From Parasponia andersonii (taxonomy: Eukaryota; Streptophyta; Magnoliopsida; Rosales; Cannabaceae), in contig JXTB01000320.1 of assembly GCA_002914805.1 (NCBI GenBank), forward strand, positions 285,247 through 349,246: a DNA stretch of 64,000 nt, in the 5' to 3' direction. Of the stretch, positions 34,847-48,599 are shown one piece after another (positions within the stretch are counted from its first letter, which is position 1; each line of letters opens with the position of its first letter). The translations under genes were made by a program, and so were the position numbers. Under the pieces are notes generated by a model that saw only the letters and a list, made by a program, of their open reading frames with translations, had not been told where the DNA came from and did not search any database.

Positions 34847-37022
34847 ACCCCTCTCAGTTTGCCACTGCCTCTTCCTAACTCCTTGACTAACCAGAGCCTC
34901 CACCGCCAAGAAGCAAACTAAGAAGTCACAATCTTCAACAAGTGTACGAGCAAGCCGGAGAAGGAGTCTTACTGACATACCGACTAAAATTCTAGACAAT
35001 GATATCCATAAATTAATGAAGTTTAGTTTTATTTTATTTTTCTTAAGACTTTATCTTTAATTATAGTTATAAAGAAGTAAAAAGATGTTTTATTTCTCAT
35101 TAAACATATATGTGATTGTAAATAACAGTGCAGTTTCTAATATTCATATATTTAATTATAGATATACTATAATGTCAATTTTATTATTATTCTTTATCAA
35201 AATTAGTTTGATACGTGAAAAAGTTCCTTATTAGGAGAAAATAAACAGAATACAATCTTAAAGAAGAAATTACATAAAAGAAATCAAATGTTGGTTCTTA
35301 AAATAATAAGCAATAAATTATTACATGGGTGGAAAAGAAACCTTTCATAGAGGATAATTTCGGAATTAATAAGAATTTAAGAGGTGTAAGAAGAGAAAAT
35401 CATATGATTTTATAAGATTTTAAAATTTATTAAGGAGTACTTTTAGGGGAGGGCGGGGAGAGAAAAAAGGGAGCAATGCTTGTGTTTCTCTTATAGCTAA
35501 GAGTAAAGTACTAAATTAGCCCTATAATTTAGGACATATAAGGAAATAGAAATGAAAATGTCTCTTATACCCTTCCAAAATGAAAAAGTTACCTAATTTT
35601 ATACAAACCTAAAGCAGGAAAACAAAAAAAATAATAAGAGATAGATATGAGAAAAAAAATGTACTATGACCTTAACCTGCTTATTCACATTTAGTATATA
35701 AATATAATAGATATTCATTTAAGGATTTTATGATTTTTTATTTGATAACAAACAATCACATATAGAGGTATTCATGGCCAGTTTGCTCCGTCTAAAACAT
35801 CAATCCATAAACCAACTGTGCAGTGCGATTTGACTAATCTACAAATGTGGTTTGTATTGATCGACTCAAACCAGTTAGACCACACTAACTTTTATGGTGT
35901 GGTTTGAGCGATTTCTGTCGTTTGAACAATACAAATATCAAACCAAACATATTCTAAATAATGATATATAAAGAGCAATCTTAACATTATCTAAATATTT
36001 AAACCAAAAACAATATACTTAAAGCTTATAATCAATCGAAAGTTTTAGTCATTTTAAACTTAATTTAAATCCAAATCGAAATGTAAGAGCAATCTTAAAG
36101 TTTAGGATATCTTAAACAAATTATAACACAACTATAAATATTAAGTAATATATAGCTTAATAAATAATAATACATACTACAATAACAATAAAAAAAATTC
36201 AAATTTCTACTTAAGCTTCAAGTTGTGAAAATAAACTTATATTACACGTAAAAAAAATACTACTAAAAACTACAAAATAAGTGTATATTATAATGTATAT
36301 AACTATTTATAAAACTGATTTATTGGGGTAGTTTAGTTTGAAATCGAGTATAATTTTCTGAATCCGCAAATCAAATCGAACTGTTAGGTTTGCTATTTTT
36401 CTAATCTGTGACTGACCACAAATATGCTACAACCACGCGGATTGATTTGGATTAGCCGATTTATAAAAAAAAATCTAGTTGAGTTATTATTATATAAAAA
36501 TATAGAAACTAATTTCTATAATCGGGGCGAGGTTGGTATGGGACATTCAATCCCAAACCTGCCTTGCCTCACTATATATTAAATGAAGAATCCTTATTTT
36601 TTGCGTCACACTATTTATAATTGTAGAAATCCATTTATTTGGGCTGGTGCATAGCAATGTACCATCTCATTCAATTGAATGATATATTGTATGATATTGG
36701 TATTAAATATTTTAAGTTTGACAAGTCTTAACATATTAAAGTTATATTTGAATATATTTTTAGTTATTTAGGTTTTTTATTAAATTATATTGATAATAAA
36801 TTTGAGTTAAAATTAGAATTTTTAATGAAATTAATTTTAAAAATAAAAAAATAGAAAAAAGAAAAAAACAATGCAAATTATGTAACGAGATATTAGGATT
36901 AATAAATGAGTCTTGTAACACACATCATGTAGCATTGTTCAAAAGAAAAGGTTTTTCATAAGCAAAATTCTTAAACCTCCTGAAAACGGCTAAAACCCCG
37001 GTTCCCGCAATTCCATACCAAA
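34847..37022. other. AT-rich intergenic region upstream of PTAC3
   Basis: No gene was seen. A hAT-like non-autonomous fragment may start near 35,764, where TAGAGGTATTCATGGCC resembles the left end of the MITE at 31,705; no matching right end was found, though the AT-rich body with GATTTGGATTAG-type motifs continues to about 36,470. The 200 bases before the PTAC3 start must hold its promoter and 5' UTR, but I see no convincing TATA box at a standard distance. Confidence 0.45.
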
Positions 37023-40000
37023 ATGCGGGACATCTTATCCACTCCAATGTCTTCTACCCTCTTTCTGAGCACCCACACCTACACCGCTCGCCTCAACTGC
37101 CTCCCATTTCTCTCTACCAAGCCCCAAAACGACGCCGTCCTAGTCGTCCGGGCCTCAGCAGCGACCTCCTCGGCCCCTAAGAAGCGAACCCGAAGGAGGA
37201 AGAAGCAGCCCAAGGACGATGACTCCTCCTCCTCCTCCGCCGCCGAGAAGGCCCTTCGCTTCACCTTCATGGAGGAGCTCATGGGCCGCGCCAGGAACCG
37301 CGACGCCAATGGCGTCACTGACGTCATCTACGACATGATCGCCGCCGGCCTCCGCCCTGGGCCTCGCTCCTTCCATGGCTTGATCGTCGCTCATGCCTTT
37401 AATGGCGACACTGAGGCCACGGTAACGGTTTTCGTTTTTTCTTCGTTTTCAATTTTTGACAATTCGTTTCTTCGAAAATGGAGAAATTGAAGGAAAGAGA
37501 TTGTTACACTAACGCAGATGCAAGCGCTGAGAAGGGAGCTGAGCGCGGGTCTCCGTCCTCTCCATGAAACATTCGTCGCCCTAATTCGACTGTTCGGCTC
37601 GAAAGGTCGCGCTACGAAGGGGTTAGAAATCCTTGCTGCAATGGAGAAATTACAGTACGACATTCGTGGGGCATGGATCATTCTTGTTGGTACGTTGTGT
37701 TGATCGTTCCTTTAGTCCTAGCATTCTAAGGCTTGGCTTAATTATGTTATGTTTTGATTTTTTTTTTTTTTTTTTTTTTTTTTGGTGCTTTGTGGCAGAG
37801 GAGCTGGTCCGGAGCAATCATTTGGAGGATGCCAACAGGGTGTTCTTGAAGGGTGCCAAAGGTGGCTTGAGGGCTACTGATGAGGTCTATGACCTTTTAA
37901 TTGTCGAAGACTGCAAAGTCGGCGACCATTCTAATGCTTTGGACATTGCTTATGAAATGGAGGCAGCGGGCCGAATGGCCACAACTTTCCATTTCAATTG
38001 TCTCCTTAGTGTGCAGGTATTTGTTTCTCGAGTTGTTTACGGTTTAATCTCATTACATGTCAATTTGTTTTACGAATTTCAAATTTATGTTCCATTCGTC
38101 GTCTATTACGTGAGATTCTGTGCCAAATTGATAATCTTATTCTTGTTTTCTTATTTTTCTTCAAATAATTTAGGCCACTTGCGGAATTCCTGAAATAGCT
38201 TTCGCAACGTTTGAAAACATGGAATATGGAGAAGGTTCACATTTTCCTCCCCCTCTGTTGGTGATTATGTTATTATGTAGGTTTTGTTTTTCCTCCCCCT
38301 CACATTGGCAGTCCTGCTTATGATCATAGTAATGTTGGATAACATCAGTTTTATGAATGTTAAGGCCGCATGAACCCCCCTTTTTTTTTCGGTGTTGAAA
38401 TTTGTAGTGTCTTTTATGGAGTGGTCTGCAACTTTTCAGAAATACTTATTTCCGTGTTTGAGGCTTCTTACGTTTGTTCTCTTTCAAATTTCAGAATACA
38501 TGAAACCTGATACAGAAACATACAATTGGGTGATCCAAGCATATACCAGAGCTGAGTCTTATGACAGGTAATTTCTATAGTACATCATTAAAATGTGTCT
38601 GTTTACTAGTCTTCGGAGAGATACCCATGTAAAATGGGTTAGTAGCAAATTCTAAATTTTACTTTCAAAATTTTTCAATCCGTGTATATTCATGAAATCT
38701 GACGAACCAAATGTTTTCTGTTGAAATATCTTTAATATCCTGGTGTCACAATATGACACCTAGAGTGCAAGATGTTGCTGAGTTACTTGGCATGATGGTT
38801 GAAAACCACAAACGTTTGCAGCCTAATGTGAAGACCTATGCGTAAGCATTTCCTTATCACAGTTAGTTTGTTTAGCATGATTTTTATTCACATATTGTAT
38901 CTAGTATTACTTCTTAGCATACTGTTTTGTATTCATCTCACTTATCGTGCCACATTGTAATTGAACAAATTTTCCGTGCATAGACATGCGTTCTAGCAAT
39001 TTTATATTGATATCAATTATTCAGATACTCCAAACACCTCTTTTGATGAAGTAAAGGAAATATGCAAAAGTAGTGCAAGTAATGACTATCAATTTATTTA
39101 GAAGTGTCAAAACTAATCGAATGGAATTTACTAGAAAAGTTTTTTTCTTTTGGACCTTTAAAGATCATTTCATTGACTGGAATTTAATAATGATATTGCA
39201 GGGTTTCATACTGCAAATTGCCAAAAAAGAAAAAAGACAAAGAAAAGTCAAATGATCCATATTTCTGAATAATAAACGGTACATTTTATACTATAGGACA
39301 TTGGATTTTACTTTTTGCCACGATACATGCGCACAGACACACATCAATGTACGACACTCATTTTATTCATCCTGGCCCGTAGGATTTCATGAGTATTTTT
39401 GTTTAAAGTGACATTGTAAATTCGTGTTCAGGTTGCTAATAGAGTGCTTTACCAAGTACCGTGTGGTAGAAGAGGCTATACGGCATTTTCGTGCCCTTAA
39501 AAACTTTGAAGGGGGAACGAAAGTTTTGCACAATGAAGGAAACTTTGGAGATCCTTTGTCTTTGTATCTGCGTGCTTTATGTCGAGAAGGTATTCATGTA
39601 ATTCTCTTATTTAGTTTTTCTTGGATTAGTTGTCGTAATTTTTGAAGGTTTTTTTTTTTTTCTCCTCTTGTCTTCAATATGCAGTAAGGTGAATATTTTT
39701 AGCACATGCAACTACATTTGCATAAAAGTGGGTTGAAATTTCTTTTATTTTAGGATTTATCATTTGATATCCAGGTAATTTACTTTTATCAGAAAGTGAA
39801 GAAATTTATATTTCCCATTTTACTGTAGATTCAATGCTCATATCAGCTTGTGATGCCAGATGCCTAATTAAGCCTTTTGGTGGACTTAGCTTTCTCAAAT
39901 CCTGTTCTTTATTGTAGTTGTTAGTTTTCCTCATGTTGTACTGCGACTTATTTTTCATTTTGCTTCTTCGGTTCTACAATTAGTTGAATTGTTAATCATG

Positions 40001-43000
40001 GTTGACCTGGTATGCTATTTACGTGTTATGGATGTCTCAATCAAGCTTAAATAATTATTTCTGAGATGGAAGTTTGTTTGAATTCAGGGAGAATTGTGGA
40101 CTTGTTGGAAGCTTTGGAAGCTATGACCAAAGATAACCTACCAATTCCACCACGAGCCATGATCTTGAGCAAAAAGTACAGAACTCTTGTAAGCTCATGG
40201 ATTGAACCTTTGCAAGAGGAAGCTGAACTTGGATACGAGATTGATTACGTGGCCAGGTGTGCATATAAAGCATTTTATTTACTGATCTAGTAATTCTTCT
40301 TTTACATGTTTGTCGATTCGAGTATTTTATGTGCTTGTTTGGGTTCGAACAGCTAGTCACTATCTTTTACTGAATGTTTTCTCTTTGTAGTTTACTCAAA
40401 ATGCTTAACTCTTTACTGTGCATTATAACATTTTCTTTCATCATTTTCACACAGAATGTTCGAAGTTTGTATTATTCTAGTTCCCGTGTCTCAAAATACT
40501 TGATTGAATCTCTTTATTAATATATTTACTGCGTGACTCTGTTGGATTCCAATTTTGTTAATTTCAATAATGCATCCATCTTTGAAACTGTCTCTTCTGG
40601 TTTGTTTTTGTTTTCTAATTTCCTAATACTCAATGACTGGTTACATTTTTTTTTAAAGAAANTTAAATCTGCCTGAATTTTTGTTGCTGTGTTGTGAATA
40701 TTCTTTGCTAAATAATTGTCTCTCAATTATGATCTGGTACTTATTTTTTCTTTGATTCTTGCATAGGTAATATTGAAATTGACATAGTGCATGATACTAT
40801 TTGGTGTTCACTTTCCTTTTACATTAACAGGTACATTGCAGAGGGCGGGCTTACTGGTGACCGCAAACGATGGGTGCCTCGGAAAGGGAAATCTCCTCTG
40901 GATCCTGATGCTGCTGGGTTTATATATTCAAACCCTATGGAAACCTCATTCAAGCAAAGATGTATTGAGGATTTGAAAATCCATCACAGAAAGCTTTTGA
41001 GAACTTTACAAAATGAAGGACTTGCAGCTCTTGGAAATGCATCTGAATCAGATTATATTAGAGTAGAGGAAAGGTTAAGGAAACTTATAAAGGGTCCTGA
41101 ACGGAATGCCTTAAAGCCGAAAGCTGCTAGTAAGATGATAGTCTCTGAATTAAGGGAAGAGTTAGAAGCACAAGGTCTGCCAACTGACGGTACTAGAAAT
41201 GTTCTTTACCAGCGGGTCCAAAAAGCAAGGAGAATAAATCGCTCTCGTGGTCGGCCACTTTGGGTTCCACCTGTGGAGGAAGAGGAGGAAGAGGTAGCTG
41301 GTTCATTATTTTATTTGTTACGTTTTTTTATTTTCTTTAGTGATCTTCTCGAATAATTTAGTTTGACATGTCCACTGGCCTAGAGGTGTATACGAAGTTG
41401 GGGTTGACCTTTAAACATTAGCAATATATTTCTTTGACATGACGGTCTTTATGTTGGGTTGGATAGCAGTGTTTATTTTTTTGCACTTTAGATTTCACTT
41501 GTTTACTGATAGTCACATCTGAATCTTACTCATCTTGAAGGTTGATGAAGAGCTGGACGAACTAATATCTCAGATTCAGCTGCATGAAGGAGATACAGAG
41601 TTCTGGAAACGCCGGTTCCTTGGAGAAGGCCTGAACAGTGATAATGGAAATTCTATAGACGTGAAATCGGAGACTGAAGATGTGTTGGATGATGCTGACA
41701 CTGTGGAAGATTCTAATAAAGAGGTTGAAGATGATGAAGCTGATGAGACTGACGCTGATGATGACGAGGAGGAGGAGGACGAGGAAGAGGAGGTAGAAGA
41801 GGCAGATGTAGTCGAACAAACCGAGAGCCAAGATGCAGAGACGGTCAAGGTAAAGCAAGCTGAAGCTCAGAAACCTGTTCAAATGATTGGAGTGCAGTTG
41901 TTGAAGGATTCTGATCAAACAACACCCTCTAAAAAGTCCAGAAGAAAAGCCTCTCGAATTGTCGAGGTATGGCAATTAGTGGTTTTTCAGTTGATTATTC
42001 AACATCCATTTGAAGTGGTCCTAGTTGAACATAAGATCCACCCCAATTCTACTAGCTTCATCTCATGCAATATATGAAAATTCCTTTTCCAAGAATAATT
42101 GTAAATTATGAAACTAGATAAAAGCATTAATCATTAAATAGGTGTATTTATTAAGTTAAAAGGAAAGTTCATCATTTTTCTTTCAAACCTAGACGACGGT
42201 CTGGCATGTTTATGTAACTTTTGGGTGAATTTAACAAGTGACGTCTTTCAATATATCTATGTTTTGTGAACGGATGTAGGATGACGATGATGATGACTGG
42301 TTCCCTGAAGATATATTTGAGGCATTTAAGGAGATGAGAAAAAGGAAGGTGTTTGATGTAGATGATATGTATACGATAGCAGATGTTTGGGGTTGGACAT
42401 GGGAGAAAGAGCTTACGAACAAACCTCCTCGAAGATGGTCACAAGAATGGGAAGTGGAGTTGGCAATTAAAGTTATGCTGAAGGTAAGTTTCTAACATGT
42501 TGTCCTCCCAACATTCTTCACTCGTAAAGCTAGTCGTCTTATTAATTTCTCTTTCATCTCTCTTCTTTTATGTAATAGTTTTGTAATAGTTCGTGATAAG
42601 TTCATTAGAGGAAAAATCAATCTTCTTTTACTTGCATGCTCTTTTTTGTATTTACAAAGAGGGCCATAAGATATATAAGATAACCCAGCTATATGACACG
42701 AAACAAGAAAAGACAACATAAAACAAATAGACAAAACAACACTACTAACAAGATAAAAGACCACTACTAGGAAAAGAATAAAATATTAGAAGCATGAGAA
42801 TATTTCCTAGAGTCAAGGTACAAACAATATTCTTGTCTCCCACTGGCCTTGAAAACATATACGTGGCCTTTAACACTCCACCTCCTTTAACACTCCACTC
42901 ACGCTGGATTGTATAGATTAAACAATCTAAGCTTGCTTGCTATTTTCTCAAAGAGAGGTCTAGGCAGACCTTTGGTCAAGATATTAGCAGTTTGTTCAGC

Positions 43001-46000
43001 GGAATTCACATACGAGACACAAAGAATTCCTTCCTCAATCTTCTCTTTTATAAAGTGACGATCAACCTCCACATGCTTGGTTTGATCGTGATGAACAGGA
43101 TTAAGAGCCATGTTGATAGTTGTCTTATTCTCACAAGACATTCTCATAGGCAACTTAGTCGGGACATTTAGCTCTTCGAGTAGTCGTTTTAGCCAAATTA
43201 TTTCACTCAAACCATTGGCCAAAGAGCGGAGTTCAGCTTCTACACTACTCCTTGTCATAACGCTTTGTTTCTTGCTTCTCCAAGTTACCAAATTACCCCA
43301 TACATAGGAACAATAACCTGATGTAGATTTTTTATGAACTACAGATCCTGCCCAGTCAGCATCTATATAGGTTTCAATTTCTCGAGATTTTCCTTTCTTG
43401 AAGAATAGTCCTTTCTCGGAACTTCTCTTCAGATACTTCAAAATTCTCATTATTGCATCACGGTGTTCCTCATACGGTGCATGCATAAACTGACTTACTA
43501 GGCTGACTGCATATGCTATATCAAGTCTAGTGTGGGACAAGTATATTAACTACCTTACTAGTCGTTGATAACTTCCTTTGTCCATATGCATGCTCTTACT
43601 CTGGTCACTTAGTTTCATGTTTGGATCAATGGGAGTATTAATTGATTTATATTCAAGTAATCTTGTTTCCTTTAACAGATTAAGAACATATTTTCTTTGA
43701 GATACAGAGTTACCAGATCTGTTTCTTGCAATCTTCATGCCTAGAAAATACCTTAATGAACCCAAGTCTTTCACCTCAAACTCTTCGGCAAGTTTCTTCT
43801 TTAGGGAGCTTATCTCAAAGATATCATCACTAGTCAAAATAATATCATCCACATATACAATAAGTATAGTTGACTTGTTGTTGTCATGTTTGTAGAAGAG
43901 AGTATGGTCAGTGTGAGCTTGCTGAAATCCTAGTTGACGAATTGTTCTGGTGAATCGCTCAAACTATGCCCTTGATGATTGCTTGAGGTCATATAAGGAT
44001 TTCTTCAATTTGCACACCTGTCCTGAGGTCCCTAAATTTCTAAATCCTAGTGGAAGATCCATGTATACTTCTTCTGTGAGATCTCCATTCAGAAAGGCAT
44101 TTTTGATTTCTAGTTGTTGGAGAGGCCACTCAAGATTTGCTGCTAAAGAGAGAAGAGCTCTGACAGTATTAAGTTTGGCTACAGGAGCAAAAGTTTCTTG
44201 ATAGTCTATTCCATATGTTTGAGTGAACCCTTTTGCAACTAGTCTGGCTTTATGTCTCTCGATGGACCCATCCGATCGATACTTCACATTAAATACCCAC
44301 TTGCACCCGACTAGTATAGCATCCTTGGGTTTTGTGACAATTTCCCAGGTTTTGTTTTTTGTCAATGCCTCTATTTCATCTTTCACGGCTTCACACCATT
44401 CCTCTTTTTGGAGAGTTTCTTCAATTGTTTTTGGGATTTCCACTTCTTCTAACTTAGCCACAAACGCTCTTATGGAGGAGGATAAGTGATCATCTTTGAC
44501 AACTTGAGCTATAGGATGCTGAGTACATGAGCGAACACCTTTCCATAAAGCAATAGGAAGCTCATTAATGTTGTTCTCAGGAAATAAAACTTTTGAGAGT
44601 GGATTCTTGACGTGATTCGGAAAGAAGAGGACTGTCAATTCTTTGTTGATTCTTCCATTGAGAGTAAACAATGAGTTCAGGAGACTTTAGTACAAGACTT
44701 TGTTGATATTCTTTTAGATTATGATTTTCTTCATGAGTAACAATTTCCTCTTGGGTTTCTTTTTCAAATTTTTTCTCGTTATCGGAGTTGGAAAGTTGAA
44801 GAACATTTTGGTTCATTAATAGAGTCAAAAACAAAGAGAGGTTTGGAAAGAAAGGATTAAATAGGGTGTTCCAAAAATTTCCTTCGTGTCCAGACTCCCC
44901 CTGAAGGGAAGTTTTTGGGAAGAAAGGTTGGTTTTCAAAAAAAGTGACATCCATGGATACAAATAGTTTTTTCTTTTCAGGAGAGTAACATTTGTATCCT
45001 TTTTGGTTTGCACCATATCCCACAAAAATACATTTAAAAGTCTTAGGGTCAAGTTTATTTTTGTTGATGTTATGATTGTGAACGAAAGCAGTATAGCCAA
45101 AGACTTTTAAAGGTAAGTCACTTACGATACGTGTTTTAGGGAAGTTTTTGGAAAGAACACCAATAGGGGTTTGGAATTTAAGAGTATTTGTTGGCATTCT
45201 ATTTATGAGATAACAAGCGGTTAGAACAGCATCCCCCTAGAACAATTTTGGAGTATTGGTAGTATACGTTATAGCCCTAGCAACTTCCAACAGGTGTCGG
45301 TTTTTTCTTTCAACGATACCATTTTATTGAGAGGTGTTAGGACAAGTACTTTGATGCACAATACCATTTTCATTTAAATAACTTCCTAAAATTTGGTTAA
45401 AATATTCTTTACCATTATCAGTTCGAAGGATTTTAATGCTGGTAGAGAATTGAGTTTTAACCATTTTATGAAAGTTCTTAAAGATTTGTTCAGTATCAGA
45501 TTTGATCTTGAGTAAGCCCAACACACTCTTGTATGATCATCGATAAAGGTAATGAACCAACGTTTAGAATAAAGGAGGTTCTGGGATCGTGAAGGCCGCC
45601 AAATGTCAACTATGCACAATGGCAAATGGTTCAGTTGCTTTATAAGGTCTAGATTTGAACATAGTTCTTTGGTGTTTTGCTAACTGACACACTTCACATT
45701 GAAACACACCATGTTTTCTAAATAACGATGGAAATAAATGTTTCAAATATGTAAAACTAGGATGTCCTAATCTAAAGTGCCATAACATTATATTGTCCCT
45801 TACTTGATTAGAGTCCTCACTGACACACACTATAAGCATGTTTACTCCCTTCAGAATCCTCAAAAAAGTATAACCCCTCATGCTCCCTACGACTGCCAAT
45901 CTTCTTCTCCAAACTCAAGTCCTGAAAGACACACTTATCTTGTGAGAAAATGATCTCGCAATTATTATCTTTTGAAAATTTATGGATAGATAATAAATTG

Positions 46001-48599
46001 CAGGAAAGTTTTGAGACATGTAGAATGGATTTCAACACACAAGAGGAATTAATTTCAACTGTTCCAGCTTCTACTGTTTTTGAAAAAGAGCTATCAGTAA
46101 TTTTTACTTTCAAGTTACCAGAATTCGGAGTATAGGTTGAAAAAAGTTTAGCACATCTAGTGATCTGTCGCCCCGAGTCTATGATTCATACCCCTTTTTC
46201 ACCAGTTTTGCAACTAAGGGCAGAGAAAATGCTTTTCTGGGCTATTAAAGAGATATTGAGCTTATTGATACGTTTTTGGGCGATAAAAGATGAGCTGAGC
46301 CCTTTTTTCAGGAGTTAGTAGTTTATGAAGCAACTCCACTTGCTCCTTACTCAGCCCAAGCCCGAAGCTACCTAGGTTATCTTTCCTTTTTTGCCCAACA
46401 CTAGCATGAAGACCCCGGTTTTCACGTTGAGGATTTCCTCCTGCTGCCACTTGCCATTTGCTGTCTTTGTTCAGTGGCTTCCCATGCAACATCCAGCACT
46501 TATCTCTGGTGTGATTTGTTTTTTGACAATATTCACACCAGAGATTACTTTTGTGAGCTCGATGCCCAGAGTTTTCTCCTCGATTTGCAACCAAGGCAGA
46601 AAGCTTCGGCAGCTGGCTGGGGTTTAAAATCCCCAAGCATTTGACGGCGGCGGCTCTCCTCTTGGCGAACTTCAATTAAGACCTCCTCCATTGACAACAA
46701 AGGTCAGGACCCGAGCATTCTTCCTCGGACTTCATCAAGTTCCTTGTTGAGGCCGATAAGAAAATCATAAATTCTGGTTTTTTCCACCAATTTGGAGTAT
46801 TTTTCAGCACAGTTGCTGCACCAATCAGAGGGCTCGAAGATGTTTAGTTCCTGCCAGATTTTGTTGAGGGTCGTGGGGTAATCATTGACACACAAGTCCC
46901 CTTGTTTGAGTTCTCGAGCCCGGTCCCGTAGTTCACACAACTGGGCAGAATTCTCCATATCTGAGTAGGCTTTATTCACCTTATCCCAAATCATCTTGGC
47001 TGTTGTATATACTAAATCCAAAGACCCAATATGTTCCTCCATTGAATTGATTAGCCACGACATAACAAGAGCATTATTGGTGTCCCATGATGTGTAGCTC
47101 GGGTCAGATAGATCTGGAATCTTTATTGTACCATCAAGATATCCAATTTTTCCTCTTCCTCGAATAACTATCTGCACCGAACGCGACCACTGAAAGAAAT
47201 TCTTACCGTTGAGTTTGAATGAGGTGATTTGAAGGGAGGAGTTATCAAAAGAAACAGAGGAGGGATTGGTTGCAAGGCTCGGAGAGGGAGAGTCAGCAGA
47301 GCTCTTTCGGTCCTTACTCGCTTCAGTAAGAGCTTGTTTGTAACTATCACCCATTTTCACAGGTACTGAATCTCTTATACCATGATAAGTTCATCAGAGG
47401 AAAAAGCAATCTTTTTTTACTTGCATGCTCTTCTTTGTATTTACAAGAAGGGCCATAAGATATATACAATAAACCAGCTATATGACACGAAACAAGAAAA
47501 GACAACATAAAACAAATAGACAAGACAACACTAATAACAACATAAAAGACAACACTCCTAGGAAAAGAATAAAAAAATTTTAGAAGCATGAGAATATTTC
47601 CTAGAGTCAAGGTACAAACAATATTCTTGTCTCCCACTAGCCTTGAAAACATATACGAGGCCTTTAACAGTTCGTTAATAAAATCACTCAACTTAACGTA
47701 CGAAAATTCAACTAGATAGTGGATATGCTTTGCTTTTGATTGGATGGATTTGTGCAATGAGCTTATTTTACTGTCTGGTGCAAATATGTTATTGTTGTTA
47801 TGAAGGGGTCGAGGGACTGAATTCCTCTAAAGAGCAATGGGAACTAAAGAGCTGTAAGAATCTGTTCGTCTTGTTTGGACGGCTGAAGATTCTTATATTA
47901 AGTCAAATGGAAGCAGATCATAGTTAATATACTTTTGTATGTGCGGGAAGACTTCCCAGTCTCGGCTGATGATCCGAACTAAAGATAAGTACTGTTATAT
48001 AGTTTGTCTGACTGAAAGAATGGCCCATATTTCAGGTTATGGAATTGGGTGGAACACCCACAATTGGGGATTGCGCAATGATCTTGCGTGCAGCAATAAG
48101 GGCTCCTCTGCCATCAACTTTCCTGAAGATCTTGCAGACAACACACGGTCTAGGTTATGTATTTGGGAGGTAAGACTGTCTTTCTACTTGACACAATAGA
48201 AGATGAAGTCCCGAAAAAAAAAATGAACTCACACAAACAAACAAGAAAAAAAAAACAATCTGGTATTTCGTATGTCTTGAACCTTGCACGCTTCCGCAGC
48301 ATTTTCCTTTCCTAGCAGATTTCAATTGTTTTCTGACACAACGTACGCCATGAATCCAAATATTGGAGATCTGGTTTCTTTTGTACGTCTAATAAAATAT
48401 ATATCTCCCACGCTGCAGTCCCCTCTACGATGAGATCATCTCCCTGTGTCTTGATCTTGGGGAGCTGGATGCAGCCATTGCTATAGTTGCAGATTTGGAA
48501 ACTACTGGAATCACAGTCCCAGATGAGACCTTGGACAAGGTGATTACTGGAAGACAGACAAATGAAAGTTCTACCACTGATGATGCATCTCCAAGTTGA
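37023..48599 (+). CDS. PTAC3: Plastid PPR/SAP protein PTAC3 (plastid transcriptionally active chromosome 3)
   Basis: Thirteen exons: 37023-37421, 37518-37689, 37799-38016, 38174-38234, 38495-38567, 38764-38841, 39432-39589, 40088-40256, 40831-41293, 41541-41966, 42280-42483, 48036-48169, 48419-48599. They total 2,736 bases (911 aa), close to Arabidopsis pTAC3, and all introns are GT-AG. A Ser/Thr-rich N-terminus looks like a chloroplast transit peptide and is followed by a basic KKRTRRRKK patch. PPR-like helical repeats span roughly residues 75-430. A SAP domain (MIVSELREELEAQGLPTDG) is at about residues 540-575, and a long acidic region follows at about 610-690. In Arabidopsis PTAC3 is an essential factor of the plastid-encoded RNA polymerase complex in chloroplast nucleoids. 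ATG at 37,047 is an alternative start. Intron 11 holds a Copia element, but no exon is damaged. Confidence 0.93.
42589..42593. repeat. Target site duplication GTTCG, left copy
   Basis: Directly left of the Copia LTR at 42,594; repeated at 47,670-47,674. Confidence 0.85.
42594..42875 (-). repeat. 3' LTR of the intronic Copia element
   Basis: Starts TGATAAGTTCATTAGAGG and ends CCTTTAACA on the plus strand; aligns throughout with 47,383-47,669. Confidence 0.9.
42899..47360 (-). pseudogene. Intronic Copia gag-pol remnants
   Basis: On the minus strand gag lies at 47,360-46,704 (218 codons open, LNGKNFFQWSRSVQ block), followed by a zinc-knuckle-like region near 46,550 (CEYCQKTNHTRDKCW). Integrase spans about 46,110-45,000 (HFRLGHPSF and ILRTDNGKEY blocks). 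Reverse transcriptase spans about 44,400-43,550 (GCKWVFNVKY, MDDIILTSDD). RNase H is at 43,540-42,899 (SSVEAELRSLANGL, ADWAGSVVHKKSTSGYCSY). Domains are easy to recognise, yet the frame is broken several times. Confidence 0.88.
47371..47382 (-). promoter_or_regulatory. Primer binding site of the intronic Copia element
   Basis: On the minus strand TGGTATAAGAGA follows the 5' LTR directly and resembles the initiator-Met-tRNA type site TGGTATCAGAGC. Confidence 0.7.
47383..47669 (-). repeat. 5' LTR of the intronic Copia element
   Basis: Partner of 42,594-42,875; followed directly by GTTCG at 47,670-47,674. Confidence 0.9.

Larger units (their letters stand above)
42594..47669 (-). mobile_element. 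Ty1/Copia retrotransposon in PTAC3 intron 11, antisense to the gene
   Basis: A 5,076-bp element with both LTRs (42,594-42,875 and 47,383-47,669), flanking GTTCG duplications, a primer site next to the 5' LTR and a polypurine tract (AAAGGAGGTGGAG, minus strand) next to the 3' LTR. The order gag, integrase, reverse transcriptase, RNase H on the minus strand is that of Copia. The LTRs differ by about 5% by eye, so its age is similar to the element at 8738, a few million years at commonly used plant rates. It looks structurally whole but its coding region has several breaks. Its different LTR sequence and TG...CA ends show it is a different family from the element at 8738. Confidence 0.92.
42484..48035 (+). 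other. PTAC3: Intron 11 of PTAC3, enlarged by a Copia insertion
   Basis: The intron is 5,552 bases, from GTAAGT at 42,484 to the TTCAG ending at 48,035. Without the retrotransposon and one duplication it would be about 470 bases, similar to its neighbours. Donor and acceptor sites are intact. Confidence 0.88.

Noticed and set aside
37079-37394. Minus-strand frames opposite PTAC3 exon 1
   Set aside because: The exon is GC-rich and stop-poor on both strands; the plus strand encodes the conserved protein.
41576-41848. Minus-strand Ser-rich frame opposite PTAC3
   Set aside because: It is the complement of the acidic Asp/Glu codons of exon 10, with no independent support.
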